NCBI GenBank assembly: GCA_021463845.1
Contig: JAJTXV010000001.1
Span: 434,001-498,000 of the forward strand
Origin: Anaerolineales bacterium
GTDB lineage: Bacteria > Chloroflexota > Anaerolineae > Anaerolineales > UBA11579
DNA: 64,000 bases
Reading direction: 5' to 3'
Positions 57,418-64,000 of this stretch are shown here, piece after piece. The translations under genes were made by a program, and so were the position numbers. The notes beneath the pieces are model-generated. The model saw only the letters and a program-made list of their open reading frames with translations, searched no databases and had not been told where the DNA came from. Numbering within the stretch: the stretch's first letter is position 1; each line of letters begins with the position of its first letter.

Positions 57418-57788
57418 GTGGTGACCAGTGCGTCCGCAAGGCGTAACTGATCTGGGTTCTCAAGGTCGGCGTACATTTCCTGTGCACGCACGCGGCGGGA
57501 CATGTTGCTGATACGCTTCTTGTCCTTGGCCAAATGCTGGCGCAGCTCCTCTTTGTCGCGAGCACTGAAGTATCCGGAGCGCAACGAGCCGACGATCCAG
57601 CATCCGCGCTTTTCTAGGCGGAGCTCCTCCAACATGTCGCGCATCTTGCGATCACTCACGTTGGCATTCAGCCGAAAGCACAGCTCCTCTTTCAGGCGCG
57701 AACGCTTTATGCGGTTCTCGTGGCCAACATGCTCAGCCAGGATGTTGCAGAGGAAGAACTTGATGTGTGCGTCCAGGCTTTGTGACAT
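57414..57788 (-). CDS. Winged-helix-like early protein
   Basis: The 124-residue basic protein has an HTH-like region (IKRSRLKEELCFRLNANVSDRKMRDMLEELRLEKRGCWIVGSLRSGYF) with a wing-like end. It then has an Arg/Lys-rich helix (RQHLAKDKKRISNMSRRVRAQEMYAD). It probably binds DNA. Confidence 0.6.
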   Translation of the reverse strand: MSQSLDAHIKFFLCNILAEHVGHENRIKRSRLKEELCFRLNANVSDRKMRDMLEELRLEKRGCWIVGSLRSGYFSARDKEELRQHLAKDKKRISNMSRRVRAQEMYADLENPDQLRLADALVTT

Positions 57789-57791
57789 CGC

Positions 57792-58058
57792 TTAGCCTTT
57801 TGCCAGCGCGGCCTCGATATTGCCGATTGACTTGGTCTTGCCGCAGCGAGCGCAAAACTTGAAATTGAATGAAGCTTTTCGCTTCGGGTCATTGCCCAGC
57901 TGCTGCCCTTTGCGAACAAACCGCCAGGCATGTTTTGCAGTACAAGCGTTGCGGCGTGCGTAGCGCGTAAACCTGCGCACCAAGCTTTGGTTCTTTGCTC
58001 GAAGCGGATTTGGTCCGCTGCGCTTTGCAACAAACTTTGGATCTGGATTAGTCGGCAT
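57792..58058 (-). CDS. First protein of the early operon, single CxxC
   Basis: The 88-residue protein is strongly basic (SLVRRFTRYARRNACTAKHAWRFVRKGQQLG) and has F-C-A-R-C-G-K-T-K near the end. An RNA- or DNA-binding zinc protein is likely. It directly follows the structured RNA segment. An antiterminator that recognises those hairpins would sit exactly here, but this is speculation. Confidence 0.6.
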   Translation of the reverse strand: MPTNPDPKFVAKRSGPNPLRAKNQSLVRRFTRYARRNACTAKHAWRFVRKGQQLGNDPKRKASFNFKFCARCGKTKSIGNIEAALAKG

Positions 58059-58154
58059 CTGTTCTCCTGTGGCCGGCGGCTGCCAGGCGCCGCCGGCCTG
58101 CGCCGGAATGGAGAAAGTGAGGTGATCACGCCTGGCCGCGTTTGTTGCTGCGCC

Positions 58155-58221
58155 CTAACACCTGAGCCGCAAGCGGCTACCGCAAGGGGCTAGGATGCAA
58201 GGCATCCCTGTTCAGTGTTAG
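58155..58221 (-). ncRNA. Three-way-junction RNA element downstream of the phage tRNA
   Basis: CTAACAC (58155-58161) pairs perfectly with GTGTTAG (58215-58221). Enclosed are AGCCGC/GCGGCT (58165-58178) and GGATGC/GCATCC (58193-58207) hairpins. It lies between the tRNA and the first early gene on the minus strand. It has no T-arm or anticodon consensus, so it is not a tRNA. Class unknown. Confidence 0.45.
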
Positions 58222-58230
58222 TGGCACAAA

Positions 58231-58302
58231 TAGCGCGAGGTGGATTCGAACCACCGGCCTCGAGGTTATGAGCCTCGCGAGCTGCCGCTGCTCTACCGCG
58301 CT
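58231..58302 (-). tRNA. Phage-encoded tRNA with anticodon CAT
   Basis: Read on the minus strand: acceptor stem AGCGCGG/TCGCGCT (one G-U), D-stem GAGC/GCTC, perfect anticodon stem CGAGG/CCTCG with loop CTCATAA, and T-arm GGTGG-TTCGAAT-CCACC. Length is 72 bases; no CCA is encoded. It differs from the host tRNA-Met at the acceptor and stems but has the same anticodon loop. It may serve as Met or, if modified, Ile tRNA. A1-U72 pairing argues against a classical initiator. Confidence 0.88.
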
Positions 58303-58305
58303 GTG

Positions 58306-58503
58306 CCCGAGCCAGTTCGCCTGCTGGCTCGGGGTACTGCATTCTTCAGAGAGGAGAAGAATTGGGCGCTGTGATCAGACACCCATCCACGGCTGCGGGG
58401 CGCCCTCCTCGCCTCGTAGCCGTGGATGGAAGCCCGATCGGGTACAGGCGCCCAGGCCAGCCCTGCAACAGGTGAGGGTGGCACCCGGTGCAGGACTGGC
58501 CTG
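58306..58503 (-). other. Array of four perfect or near-perfect hairpins, gene-free
   Basis: H1: CCCGAGCCAG/CTGGCTCGGG (58306-58333, 10 bp). H2: ATTCTTC/GAAGAAT (58341-58362). H3: CCATCCACGGCT/AGCCGTGGATGG (58383-58429, 12 bp). H4: CAGGCCAGcCCTGCA/TGCAGGaCTGGCCTG (58453-58503, 14 bp with one mismatch). No reading frame is credible on either strand. The array precedes the tRNA on the minus strand, and no coherent promoter was found. Confidence 0.6.
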
Positions 58504-58520
58504 GAGGTCTGTGAGGGGAA

Positions 58521-58546
58521 TAAAAAGACACCCGGGCCGGGTGTCT
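58521..58546 (-). terminator. Leftward terminator just inside attR
   Basis: AGACACCCGG (58526-58535) pairs with CCGGGTGTCT (58537-58546); read leftward it ends in TTTTTA. It would stop transcripts entering from the host side or, if early transcription starts near 58600, act as an antitermination target. Confidence 0.7.
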
Positions 58547-58605
58547 CGATAGTCGCTATCTTTTCAGGGGATCAGGGTTGAATGCCGAGTAAGTTTGTCA
58601 AGGTC

Positions 58606-58650
58606 GACTCATAAGCCCTTGGTCGTGAGTTCGAATCTCACCCTCGCCAC
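58606..58650 (+). repeat. attR core, 45 bp
   Basis: The segment is identical to 18258-18302 and corresponds to the 3' half of tRNA-Met. Left of it is phage DNA (TTTGTCAAGGTC), so no functional tRNA is formed here. Host DNA resumes at 58651. Confidence 0.95.
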
Positions 58651-58653
58651 CAA

Positions 58654-58682
58654 AGTCCCCGTACTTTTGCGGGGACTGGTTG
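58654..58682 (+). terminator. Stranded host terminator of tRNA-Met
   Basis: AGTCCCCG / CGGGGACT around an eight-base loop is followed by GGTTGTTT. It lies three bases after the attR core, so in the empty site it would follow the tRNA directly. The rest of the 58683-58809 gap holds no gene; a TATAAT lies at 58771-58776 without a clear -35. Confidence 0.75.
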
Positions 58683-58809
58683 TTTAAAAGCGACTCATGC
58701 GCCCTGGCATTTGAGTGCACTCCACATTTACTAATTTTGTTAGCGCCACTAGTTTTCGACCAGCTCTATATATAATCCTTCAAAGCCCGCATTCTTGGAG
58801 GAGACACTG

Positions 58810-59835
58810 ATGGCCGAAACCCAACCTTATAAACCATCCTGGCTTGACGCATTGCTAGACTGGGTGAGTTCACTCAAGATGCCGTCCGCGTTGTTCTATG
58901 TCTTGCTGTATGTAGCGAGTATCTTGGCCATTCACATTGCGTTGTGGGTGGAAGGCGTGCTGGACTTTGGCGCGTGGGACTCGTATGTGTTCTTCGACGT
59001 CATCTGGGCGCCGCTGGGCCTGGGTTACATTCACTATATGGAGCGCGTGGCCCAGCGCTCGGTCGAAGAGATCCGGCCCGCTCTCGGAGTCTCGCCCAGC
59101 GAATTCGAAGCCATCCGCTATCGCTTCACCACCTTGCCGTTCTGGCCGATCCTCATCATTACGGTGCTAGGCTTGGTGTTCGGTATGTACTTTGCCTTTC
59201 AGGCGGGCAGCACCCAGTCGTTGAGCAGCATCCTGTGGTCAGGAATTTCAGGGCTGGGTTATACGCTGCTGCCGATCTGGCTCTACGCGGCCTACCGCCA
59301 TGTTTCGCAGATCGATGACCTGTATATTAAGGTCAAGAAGCTCAATCTGTTCAATCTGCAGCCGCTGTATGGCCTGGCGCGGGTGGCGATGGTTGTGGGC
59401 GTCCTTTTTGTGCTGCTGGTCAACATCAACTTTATAAGTGAGACCTGGCTGGGCTCGGTGACGCAGACCCCGGAGACGATCGTGTTTCTCTCGGCGGTGG
59501 GCATCAGTGCTGCACTGGCCGTGTTCGTCATCCCCGTGCTGGGCATCCACCGCAAGATCGAGAAGGACAAGACCCAGCTGCTGGCTGAGAACGCCGATCA
59601 GATCGATAGCCTGCGCCGCGAGATCCAGACCGATATGGAGAAGCGCAGCTTCAAGAACATTGATGGGCTGGAGAAGGGCTTGAGCGCGCTGCTCAAGGTG
59701 CGCGAGAGCATCAGTGCCATCCCGACCTGGCCGTGGAGCCCCGGCACCTTTGGCAAGTTTGCCTCGGCGATCGTGCTGCCGCTGATCGTGTGGCTGCTGC
59801 AGCGGGTGATGACCCCGCTGTTTGCTGTGCCCTAG
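58810..59835 (+). CDS. Six-helix integral membrane protein of unknown function
   Basis: The ATG at 58810 has GGAGGAG nine bases upstream and gives 341 residues. Six hydrophobic helices are seen (about 28-48, 63-80, 113-133, 145-165, 198-217 and 230-252). A cytoplasmic coiled coil (HRKIEKDKTQLLAENADQIDSLRREIQTDMEKRS) follows, then a hydrophobic C-terminal end. No family was recognised. It is an independent unit ending at the terminator at 59857. Confidence 0.65.
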   Translation: MAETQPYKPSWLDALLDWVSSLKMPSALFYVLLYVASILAIHIALWVEGVLDFGAWDSYVFFDVIWAPLGLGYIHYMERVAQRSVEEIRPALGVSPSEFEAIRYRFTTLPFWPILIITVLGLVFGMYFAFQAGSTQSLSSILWSGISGLGYTLLPIWLYAAYRHVSQIDDLYIKVKKLNLFNLQPLYGLARVAMVVGVLFVLLVNINFISETWLGSVTQTPETIVFLSAVGISAALAVFVIPVLGIHRKIEKDKTQLLAENADQIDSLRREIQTDMEKRSFKNIDGLEKGLSALLKVRESISAIPTWPWSPGTFGKFASAIVLPLIVWLLQRVMTPLFAVP

Positions 59836-59856
59836 GCGCGTGCCTTGACAGGAGCA

Positions 59857-59884
59857 AACAGCCCGGCATTGCCGGGCTGTTTTG
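59857..59884 (+). terminator. Rho-independent terminator
   Basis: AACAGCCCGGC / GCCGGGCTGTT with an ATT loop is followed by TTG. It lies 22 bases after the membrane protein and just before the promoter of the next gene. Confidence 0.88.
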
Positions 59885-59899
59885 TTCTAGAATTGCGCC

Positions 59900-61138
59900 A
59901 TGCTCACGATAGACCAACAAACTGCCCGGCGCTTCATCCTCGGCAAGCAGGGCCTGTGGCCCGGGCGCCGCTGGAAGGGCGCGGCCGGCACCGAAAAGGC
60001 CATGCGCGCCATGGAGTATCTGCAGCTGGACCCGCTGCAGATCATCGCTCGCAGTCAGGACATCAAGCTGCACGCCCGCGTGCTGGATTACACGCCGGGC
60101 CTGTGGGAGAAGCCCACGTACAAACAGCGCAAGTTCTTCGACTGGGGTGGGTGGCTGGCGGTGCGCCCCATGGACGAACTGCCGTATTGGCGGGTGGTGA
60201 TGCGCCGTGAGCGCGAGCAGGGCCATGCGAAGACCGCCAAGGAGCATGCCGCGGCGATCCAGGAGATGCGCGAGGTACTGCGCGAGCGCGGCACGGTGAG
60301 CAACCGCGACTTTCAAATGGCCAGCCGTACGCGCACCAATAGCTACCGCGGCCGCAAGGACAGCGCGGTGGCGCTGTATTACCTGTGGCGGACCGGCGAG
60401 GTGATGACGCACCACCGCTCGAATTTTGAGCGCGTGTATGCGCTCACGGAGACGGTGGCGCCCAAGGAACTGATCCGCGAGGCCAGCGAGGCGGAAACGG
60501 ACCGCTTCCTGGTGCGCAAAGAGATCAGCCACAACGGCCTGACCTGGCTGAAGCGCACGGCTGAGGCGTATTATCGCGGCGTGCCGTTCAATCGAATTGG
60601 CGCGCTGCGCGAGAAGCTGTTGGCCGACCTGGAGATCATCGAGGTGCAGGTGGAGGGCTGGAAGCAGCCGCAGTGCGCGCTGGCGAGTGACGCCAAGCTG
60701 CTCAAGGAGCTGGCGGCGGGGCGCACCCCGGCGGCCTGGAAGCCGCTGGGGGCCACGACCGAGCAGGAAGTCAGCTTCCTGGCGCCGCTGGAGCCGGTGA
60801 GCGCCCGCGGCCGGGCCAAGGTGCTGTTTGACTTTGACTATGTGTGGGAAGTGTACAAGCCCGAGCACCAACGCAAGTATGGCTACTACACGCTGCCGGT
60901 GATGTGGGGCGAGCGGTTGGTGGCGCGCTTTGACAGCAAGCTCGACCGCACAACCAACACGTTCGTCATTTTGGGCTTTTGGCTTGAAGACAAAAAGCTC
61001 GCCAAGAATGAAGCCTTCGCCGAAGCACTGGCAGCAGGCTTCGAGAATTTTGTGCGCTTCCTGGGCGCAGCCAAACTGAATGTCAAGGCGGTCAAGGAGC
61101 CCATGCTGCGCAGGCGCCTCGCTCAAATTGCCCCTTAA
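59900..61138 (+). CDS. Winged-helix protein of the AlkZ/YcaQ-like (HTH_42) family
   Basis: The 412-residue protein starts LTIDQQTARRFILGKQGL and has L-Q-L-D-P-L-Q-I-I, the counterpart of the catalytic Q-x-D-type loop in AlkZ/YcaQ glycosylases. It also shows WEKPTYKQRKFFDWGGWLAVRPM, RGTVSNRDFQ, and the C-terminal F-L-A-P-L-E-P...F-D-F-D-Y-V-W-E-V-Y. Such proteins unhook DNA crosslinks in the characterised cases. TAGAAT at 59888-59893 lies six bases before the ATG, so the mRNA is probably leaderless. Confidence 0.85.
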   Translation: MLTIDQQTARRFILGKQGLWPGRRWKGAAGTEKAMRAMEYLQLDPLQIIARSQDIKLHARVLDYTPGLWEKPTYKQRKFFDWGGWLAVRPMDELPYWRVVMRREREQGHAKTAKEHAAAIQEMREVLRERGTVSNRDFQMASRTRTNSYRGRKDSAVALYYLWRTGEVMTHHRSNFERVYALTETVAPKELIREASEAETDRFLVRKEISHNGLTWLKRTAEAYYRGVPFNRIGALREKLLADLEIIEVQVEGWKQPQCALASDAKLLKELAAGRTPAAWKPLGATTEQEVSFLAPLEPVSARGRAKVLFDFDYVWEVYKPEHQRKYGYYTLPVMWGERLVARFDSKLDRTTNTFVILGFWLEDKKLAKNEAFAEALAAGFENFVRFLGAAKLNVKAVKEPMLRRRLAQIAP

Positions 61139-61222
61139 TCTTTTTGCGGGAACATAATAGCTGCGAGCGGCGTTCACTTGAATACGCCATTTGCGTACGC
61201 GCTCCCTGGAGTAGCGCCCCCT

Positions 61223-61801
61223 ATGAAGAAACTTTCCCTCGTCTTACTTGCCTTGGTATTGGCTGCCTGTGCCGCGCCGGCGCAGCCGACCAGTGTCTCA
61301 CTGCAACCAGCGCCGACTGTGGTAGAGGCAACTGCCCAGCCGATAGAGCCCAGCTTTGAACCCACCACGTATCAGGATGCTGAGGGGCGGTTTAGCTTGG
61401 AGTACCCGGCCAGCTGGCATATCCTGGGCGGCGAGAGCGGGCCACGCGGCGACTATGTACAGATCGCCTCGTGGGATCCGGGAGCGGCTGGTTTCGAAAG
61501 CCTGCCTCCTGGTGAAAGCCTGCTGCAGATGACGGTGTACCAGTGGGACCCGAAAGGTGACCTGGCGGCCCGCATCGAAATGCGCCGGACGGCCTTCGAT
61601 AACTCTGGAATAACTATTGCCGAAGAATCAGAACTTGCTTTTGAGGGCGGCCCGGCCGCTGTGCGCATGCGTCTGGTGTCCTCTGGCGAAGAGAGCATTG
61701 TGTACTTCTTTGTGCTCGGCGATGAATATCTCGAGGTCAGCGGCAGCGGCGACTTGGAGCTGCTGGACCAGATCATCCAGACTTTTGAGTATGCCAACTA
61801 G
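61223..61801 (+). CDS. Lipoprotein with a PsbP-like domain
   Basis: The ATG at 61223 gives 192 residues. MKKLSLVLLALVLAAC is a lipoprotein signal with Cys16 as lipidation site. A Pro/Thr-rich spacer leads to Y-Q-D-A-E-G-R-F-S-L-E-Y-P-A-S-W-H-I, the usual start of a PsbP/DUF1795-like domain. It is anchored outside the membrane; its partner is not evident. Confidence 0.75.
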   Translation: MKKLSLVLLALVLAACAAPAQPTSVSLQPAPTVVEATAQPIEPSFEPTTYQDAEGRFSLEYPASWHILGGESGPRGDYVQIASWDPGAAGFESLPPGESLLQMTVYQWDPKGDLAARIEMRRTAFDNSGITIAEESELAFEGGPAAVRMRLVSSGEESIVYFFVLGDEYLEVSGSGDLELLDQIIQTFEYAN

Positions 61802-61816
61802 CGGCGAGATGCGCTC

Positions 61817-61846
61817 AAAAAGCCCTGACCATGGTCAGGGCTTTTT
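61817..61846 (+). terminator. Rho-independent terminator
   Basis: AAAAAGCCCTGACC / GGTCAGGGCTTTTT with an AT centre. It ends the lipoprotein transcript and lies just before the -10 of yaaA. Confidence 0.92.
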
Positions 61847-61864
61847 GTTTGCTAGAATTCCAGT

Positions 61865-62665
61865 ATGCTGATCCTTTTGCATTCCTCCAAGGCGATGCGC
61901 TCTGCGCCGGGGCAGGGTGGGGCGCTGGACAAGCCCCAGCTGCTGGCCCAGGCGCGTGAACTGGACGCGTATCTCAAGTCGCTCAGCCCGGCCAAGCTGG
62001 CCAGCATGATGAAGCTCTCGGCGCCGCTGGCGGCCAAGACGCATGCGCTGATCGCAGCCTGGACGGATGCGCCCGGCCAGCAGACAGCCGCGCTCGACAG
62101 CTTCATTGGCGACATCTACAGCGGCATGCAGGCGCCCAGCCTCAGCGCGGCCGAGCGCGAGTATGCCCACAAGACCCTGCGCATCCTCTCAGGCTTGTAC
62201 GGCGTGCTGCGTCCGCTGGACGGCATTGCCCCGTACCGGCTGGAGATGGGCTACAAGCTGCCCGGCTTTGCGTACAAAGATATGTATGCGTATTGGGGCG
62301 GCCGCGTGGCGGAGACACTGCCCAGCAAAGGGGTGGTGGTGAATCTGGCGGCCAAGGAATACTACGATGTGGTCACACCGTATTTGGATGCGGAGCGCTT
62401 TGTCACCCCCAAGTTCCTGACCATCAATCGCAAGACGGGTGAGCCGGCGTTCGTGACGGTGCATGCCAAAGTGGCGCGTGGCGCCTTCGCACACTGGCTG
62501 CTGGTCAACCGCATCAAGGACGCGGAAGACCTGCCTGGCTTTGACGAGATTGGCTACCGTTACGACAAGAAGCGTAGCACCGCGGATACGCCGGTTTTCG
62601 TGTGCAAGCAGTTCGGCGGCACCGGGCTCAGCATCCGCATGCAGGACAAGCAGGGGCTTAGCTAG
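61865..62665 (+). CDS. yaaA: YaaA family peroxide-stress protein
   Basis: YaaA-family proteins lower free iron and protect DNA under peroxide stress. The 266-residue protein shows L-I-L-L-H-S-S-K-A-M, L-S-G-L-Y-G-V-L-R-P-L-D-G-I-A-P-Y-R-L-E-M, N-L-A-A-K-E-Y and K-V-A-R-G-A-F-A-H-W. Extended -10 TGCTAGAAT ends six bases before the ATG, a likely leaderless start. The 3' end overlaps the convergent gene by eight bases. Confidence 0.92.
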   Translation: MLILLHSSKAMRSAPGQGGALDKPQLLAQARELDAYLKSLSPAKLASMMKLSAPLAAKTHALIAAWTDAPGQQTAALDSFIGDIYSGMQAPSLSAAEREYAHKTLRILSGLYGVLRPLDGIAPYRLEMGYKLPGFAYKDMYAYWGGRVAETLPSKGVVVNLAAKEYYDVVTPYLDAERFVTPKFLTINRKTGEPAFVTVHAKVARGAFAHWLLVNRIKDAEDLPGFDEIGYRYDKKRSTADTPVFVCKQFGGTGLSIRMQDKQGLS

Positions 62666-63026
62666 CCAGTTTTACATCCAACGCGATGGGCAGGGCGGTG
62701 GCGGCCCACTCGTTGAGCGGCTCGCCGGTTTCCCAGTGGTAGTACTTGGCGGCCAGCAGGCCGCGGGCCAGGGTCTGCTCGCCGGCTTCCTCCACAATGC
62801 GCCCGGTGGCCTCATAGGTCTGTTTGCCCAGGCGCACGCGCACGGCGGGCTGGGCCAGCAGGTTCTTGACCCAGTCTGAGCTGTGGCCGCCGCCTGACAG
62901 CAGATAGAGCGAGCTGCCCTGCAGCCCAAACCAGATCTCAATTTCGTGAGGCTTACTGCTGACGCGGCCTGTGGTGGTGAGGTAGCAGTAATCTTCGCTG
63001 GCAAATGTATTAAGTTCGTTGGACAT
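62658..63026 (-). CDS. Nitroreductase/deazaflavin-dependent (F420-type) oxidoreductase
   Basis: The 122-residue protein has Y-L-T-T-T-G-R-V-S-S-K-P-H-E-I-E-I-W-F and L-Y-L-L-S-G-G-G-H-S-S-D-W-V-K-N-L-L-A-Q-P-A-V-R-V-R-L, characteristic of the split-barrel deazaflavin-dependent nitroreductase (DUF385) family. These reduce substrates with F420H2 in the characterised members. The 3' end overlaps yaaA convergently. Confidence 0.85.
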   Translation of the reverse strand: MSNELNTFASEDYCYLTTTGRVSSKPHEIEIWFGLQGSSLYLLSGGGHSSDWVKNLLAQPAVRVRLGKQTYEATGRIVEEAGEQTLARGLLAAKYYHWETGEPLNEWAATALPIALDVKLAS

Positions 63027-63218
63027 AATTTCACTCCATTAATCCATGTCTCACATTAAACTTCGTCAAATACCTTGACATGCAGTTGTAGCCAGATATA
63101 CTGTGACTAGATAAACGTCTGGGTGCCCCCCTCACCTAGGCGTTTGTCGCTTTAAAAGGCTAAGTTGGGGGCTATGATAAACTAACGCTGTCCACTCATT
63201 TCTGAGGATTTCACTTGA

Positions 63219-64000
63219 TGGCAAAAATTGCAAATTCATCCTTTGTGCGGGAAGACGTGCTTGCCGATTATCGCTTGGCGTACCGCAGCCGGCAAGCCAG
63301 CCTGATCGGCCGCCGCGAAGTGTTGAGCGGCAAAGCTAAATTCGGCATCTTTGGCGATGGCAAGGAGCTGGCCCAGATCGCCATGGCTAAAGCATTCGAA
63401 CCGGGCGATTTCCGCTCCGGCTATTACCGTGACCAGACCTTTATGCTGGCGATCGGTGAGCACACCCTGGATGAATTCTTTGCGCAGCTGTTTGCCAATA
63501 CGGATCTGAAGGCCGAACCCGCCACCGGCGGGCGGGCCATGAATGCTCACTTTGCCACACGCAGTCTCAACCCGGATGGGTCGTGGAAGAGCCTGACCGA
63601 GCAAAAGAACTCGTCTTCGGATATTTCGCCGACCGCTTCACAGATGCCGCGCCTGGTGGGCCTGGCGCACGCATCCAAGCTGTATCGCGAGGTAGCCGAG
63701 CTGCACGAGTTCACACAGTTCTCGCGCAAGGGCAACGAGGTCGCCTTCGGCACAATCGGCAATGCCAGCAGCGCCGAGGGCATGTTTTGGGAAGCCGTCA
63801 ATGCGATCGGCGTGCTGCAGGCGCCGGCCGTGCTCTCGATCTGGGATGACGGCTACGGCATCTCGGTACCCAACCAGCACCAACTCACCGCTGACCTGAC
63901 CCGCTTGCTGTCCGGCTTCCAGCGCAGCCCGGGCGGCAGCGATGGCTATGACATCTACACTGTGCCGGGTTGGGATTACGAGGCGCTGGTGGCGGCCTAC
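63219..64000 (+). CDS. 2-oxo-acid dehydrogenase E1 component, N-terminal part
   Basis: The frame from the ATG at 63219 is open to the window edge (260 codons). It shows a thiamine-diphosphate E1-alpha pattern: [33 protein letters not shown] (cofactor motif) and [11 protein letters not shown]. The family in question usually has alpha and beta parts fused in one chain of 650-800 residues. It oxidatively decarboxylates pyruvate or branched 2-oxo acids. TATGAT near 63174 may be its -10. Confidence 0.88.

Larger units (their letters stand above)
18258..58650. mobile_element. Complete siphovirus-type prophage integrated in tRNA-Met
   Basis: The element is bounded by identical 45-bp repeats at 18258-18302 and 58606-58650, which gives a 40,348-bp excised form. 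It carries an integrase, a full head and tail gene set in siphovirus order, holin-like genes, a putative endolysin and an early operon. All structural genes appear intact. One early gene is frameshifted at a G7 run. Nothing indicates decay, so it may be inducible. Confidence 0.95.

Noticed and set aside
58155..58221. Second phage tRNA
   Set aside because: There is a 7-bp closing stem but no T-loop consensus TTCGAAT, no anticodon loop and a wrong arm layout.
58596..58601. Leftward early promoter at attR (TTGACA on the minus strand)
   Set aside because: No -10-like hexamer lies 16-19 bases downstream, so the promoter of the early operon remains unidentified.

Overview
The window is bacterial chromosome with one complete integrated tailed-phage genome. 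Gene content and style fit a Chloroflexota bacterium, most likely Anaerolineae-like: GC-rich coding, small paralogous membrane proteins, a VKOR protein, an E1 dehydrogenase of a type seen in Chloroflexota and Bacteroidota, and several genes whose -10 box lies about 6 bases before the start codon. The taxon is an inference; there is no marker gene that fixes it.

Host left arm (1-18.2 kb). DoxX-type membrane proteins and small membrane proteins come first, then plsX and tRNA-Leu(GAG). A DUF2277/DUF1905 pair, a bifunctional NAD(P)HX repair enzyme and a YtxH/DUF948 pair follow. A leftward cluster fabG - asp23 - nusB - tatA - tatC - lipoprotein has overlapping or abutting genes. A rightward cluster holds the RelA/SpoT enzyme, moeA, a VKOR protein, a small Cys/acidic protein and a TPR-like membrane protein. 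Two copies of a 117-bp element with matching ends lie between genes. The arm ends with a tRNA-Met(CAT) gene.

Prophage (18258-58650, 40.3 kb). A 45-bp copy of the tRNA 3' half, present at both ends, marks attL (inside the intact tRNA) and attR. From left to right the element holds: (a) a divergent promoter pair and a rightward operon with Zn-ribbon protein, SF2 helicase, two ParB-like proteins with Cys clusters, a DNA-binding protein and a Trp/Arg-Ala repeat protein; (b) a leftward tyrosine integrase unit facing a face-to-face promoter switch, with a small helix-turn-helix protein and a mini membrane HELAH protease on the other side; (c) holin-like genes, then terminase, portal, MuF-type head protein, a membrane protein, an exported moron, a probable small structured RNA with its own promoter and terminators, scaffold, major capsid, a glycosyltransferase/methyltransferase/glycosyltransferase cassette, connectors, tail tube, a G/T tail chaperone with a -1 slippery heptamer, tape measure, tail tip, a His-rich fibre and a putative endolysin (a siphovirus order); (d) a leftward early operon of about 20 small overlapping genes, including RusA, a DUF5131 protein and replication-type HTH proteins; (e) a gene-free, hairpin-dense 0.55 kb segment at attR that includes a phage-encoded tRNA with anticodon CAT, the same anticodon as the integration target.

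Host right arm (58.65-64 kb). The stranded terminator of the target tRNA is followed by a six-helix membrane protein, an AlkZ/YcaQ-like winged-helix protein, a lipoprotein, YaaA, a deazaflavin-type nitroreductase and the start of a thiamine-diphosphate E1 dehydrogenase that runs off the window.

The least explained signals are the structured RNA segment at attR, the small RNA upstream of the capsid operon, the overlapping-promoter switch, and the capsid-adjacent glycosyltransferase cassette.
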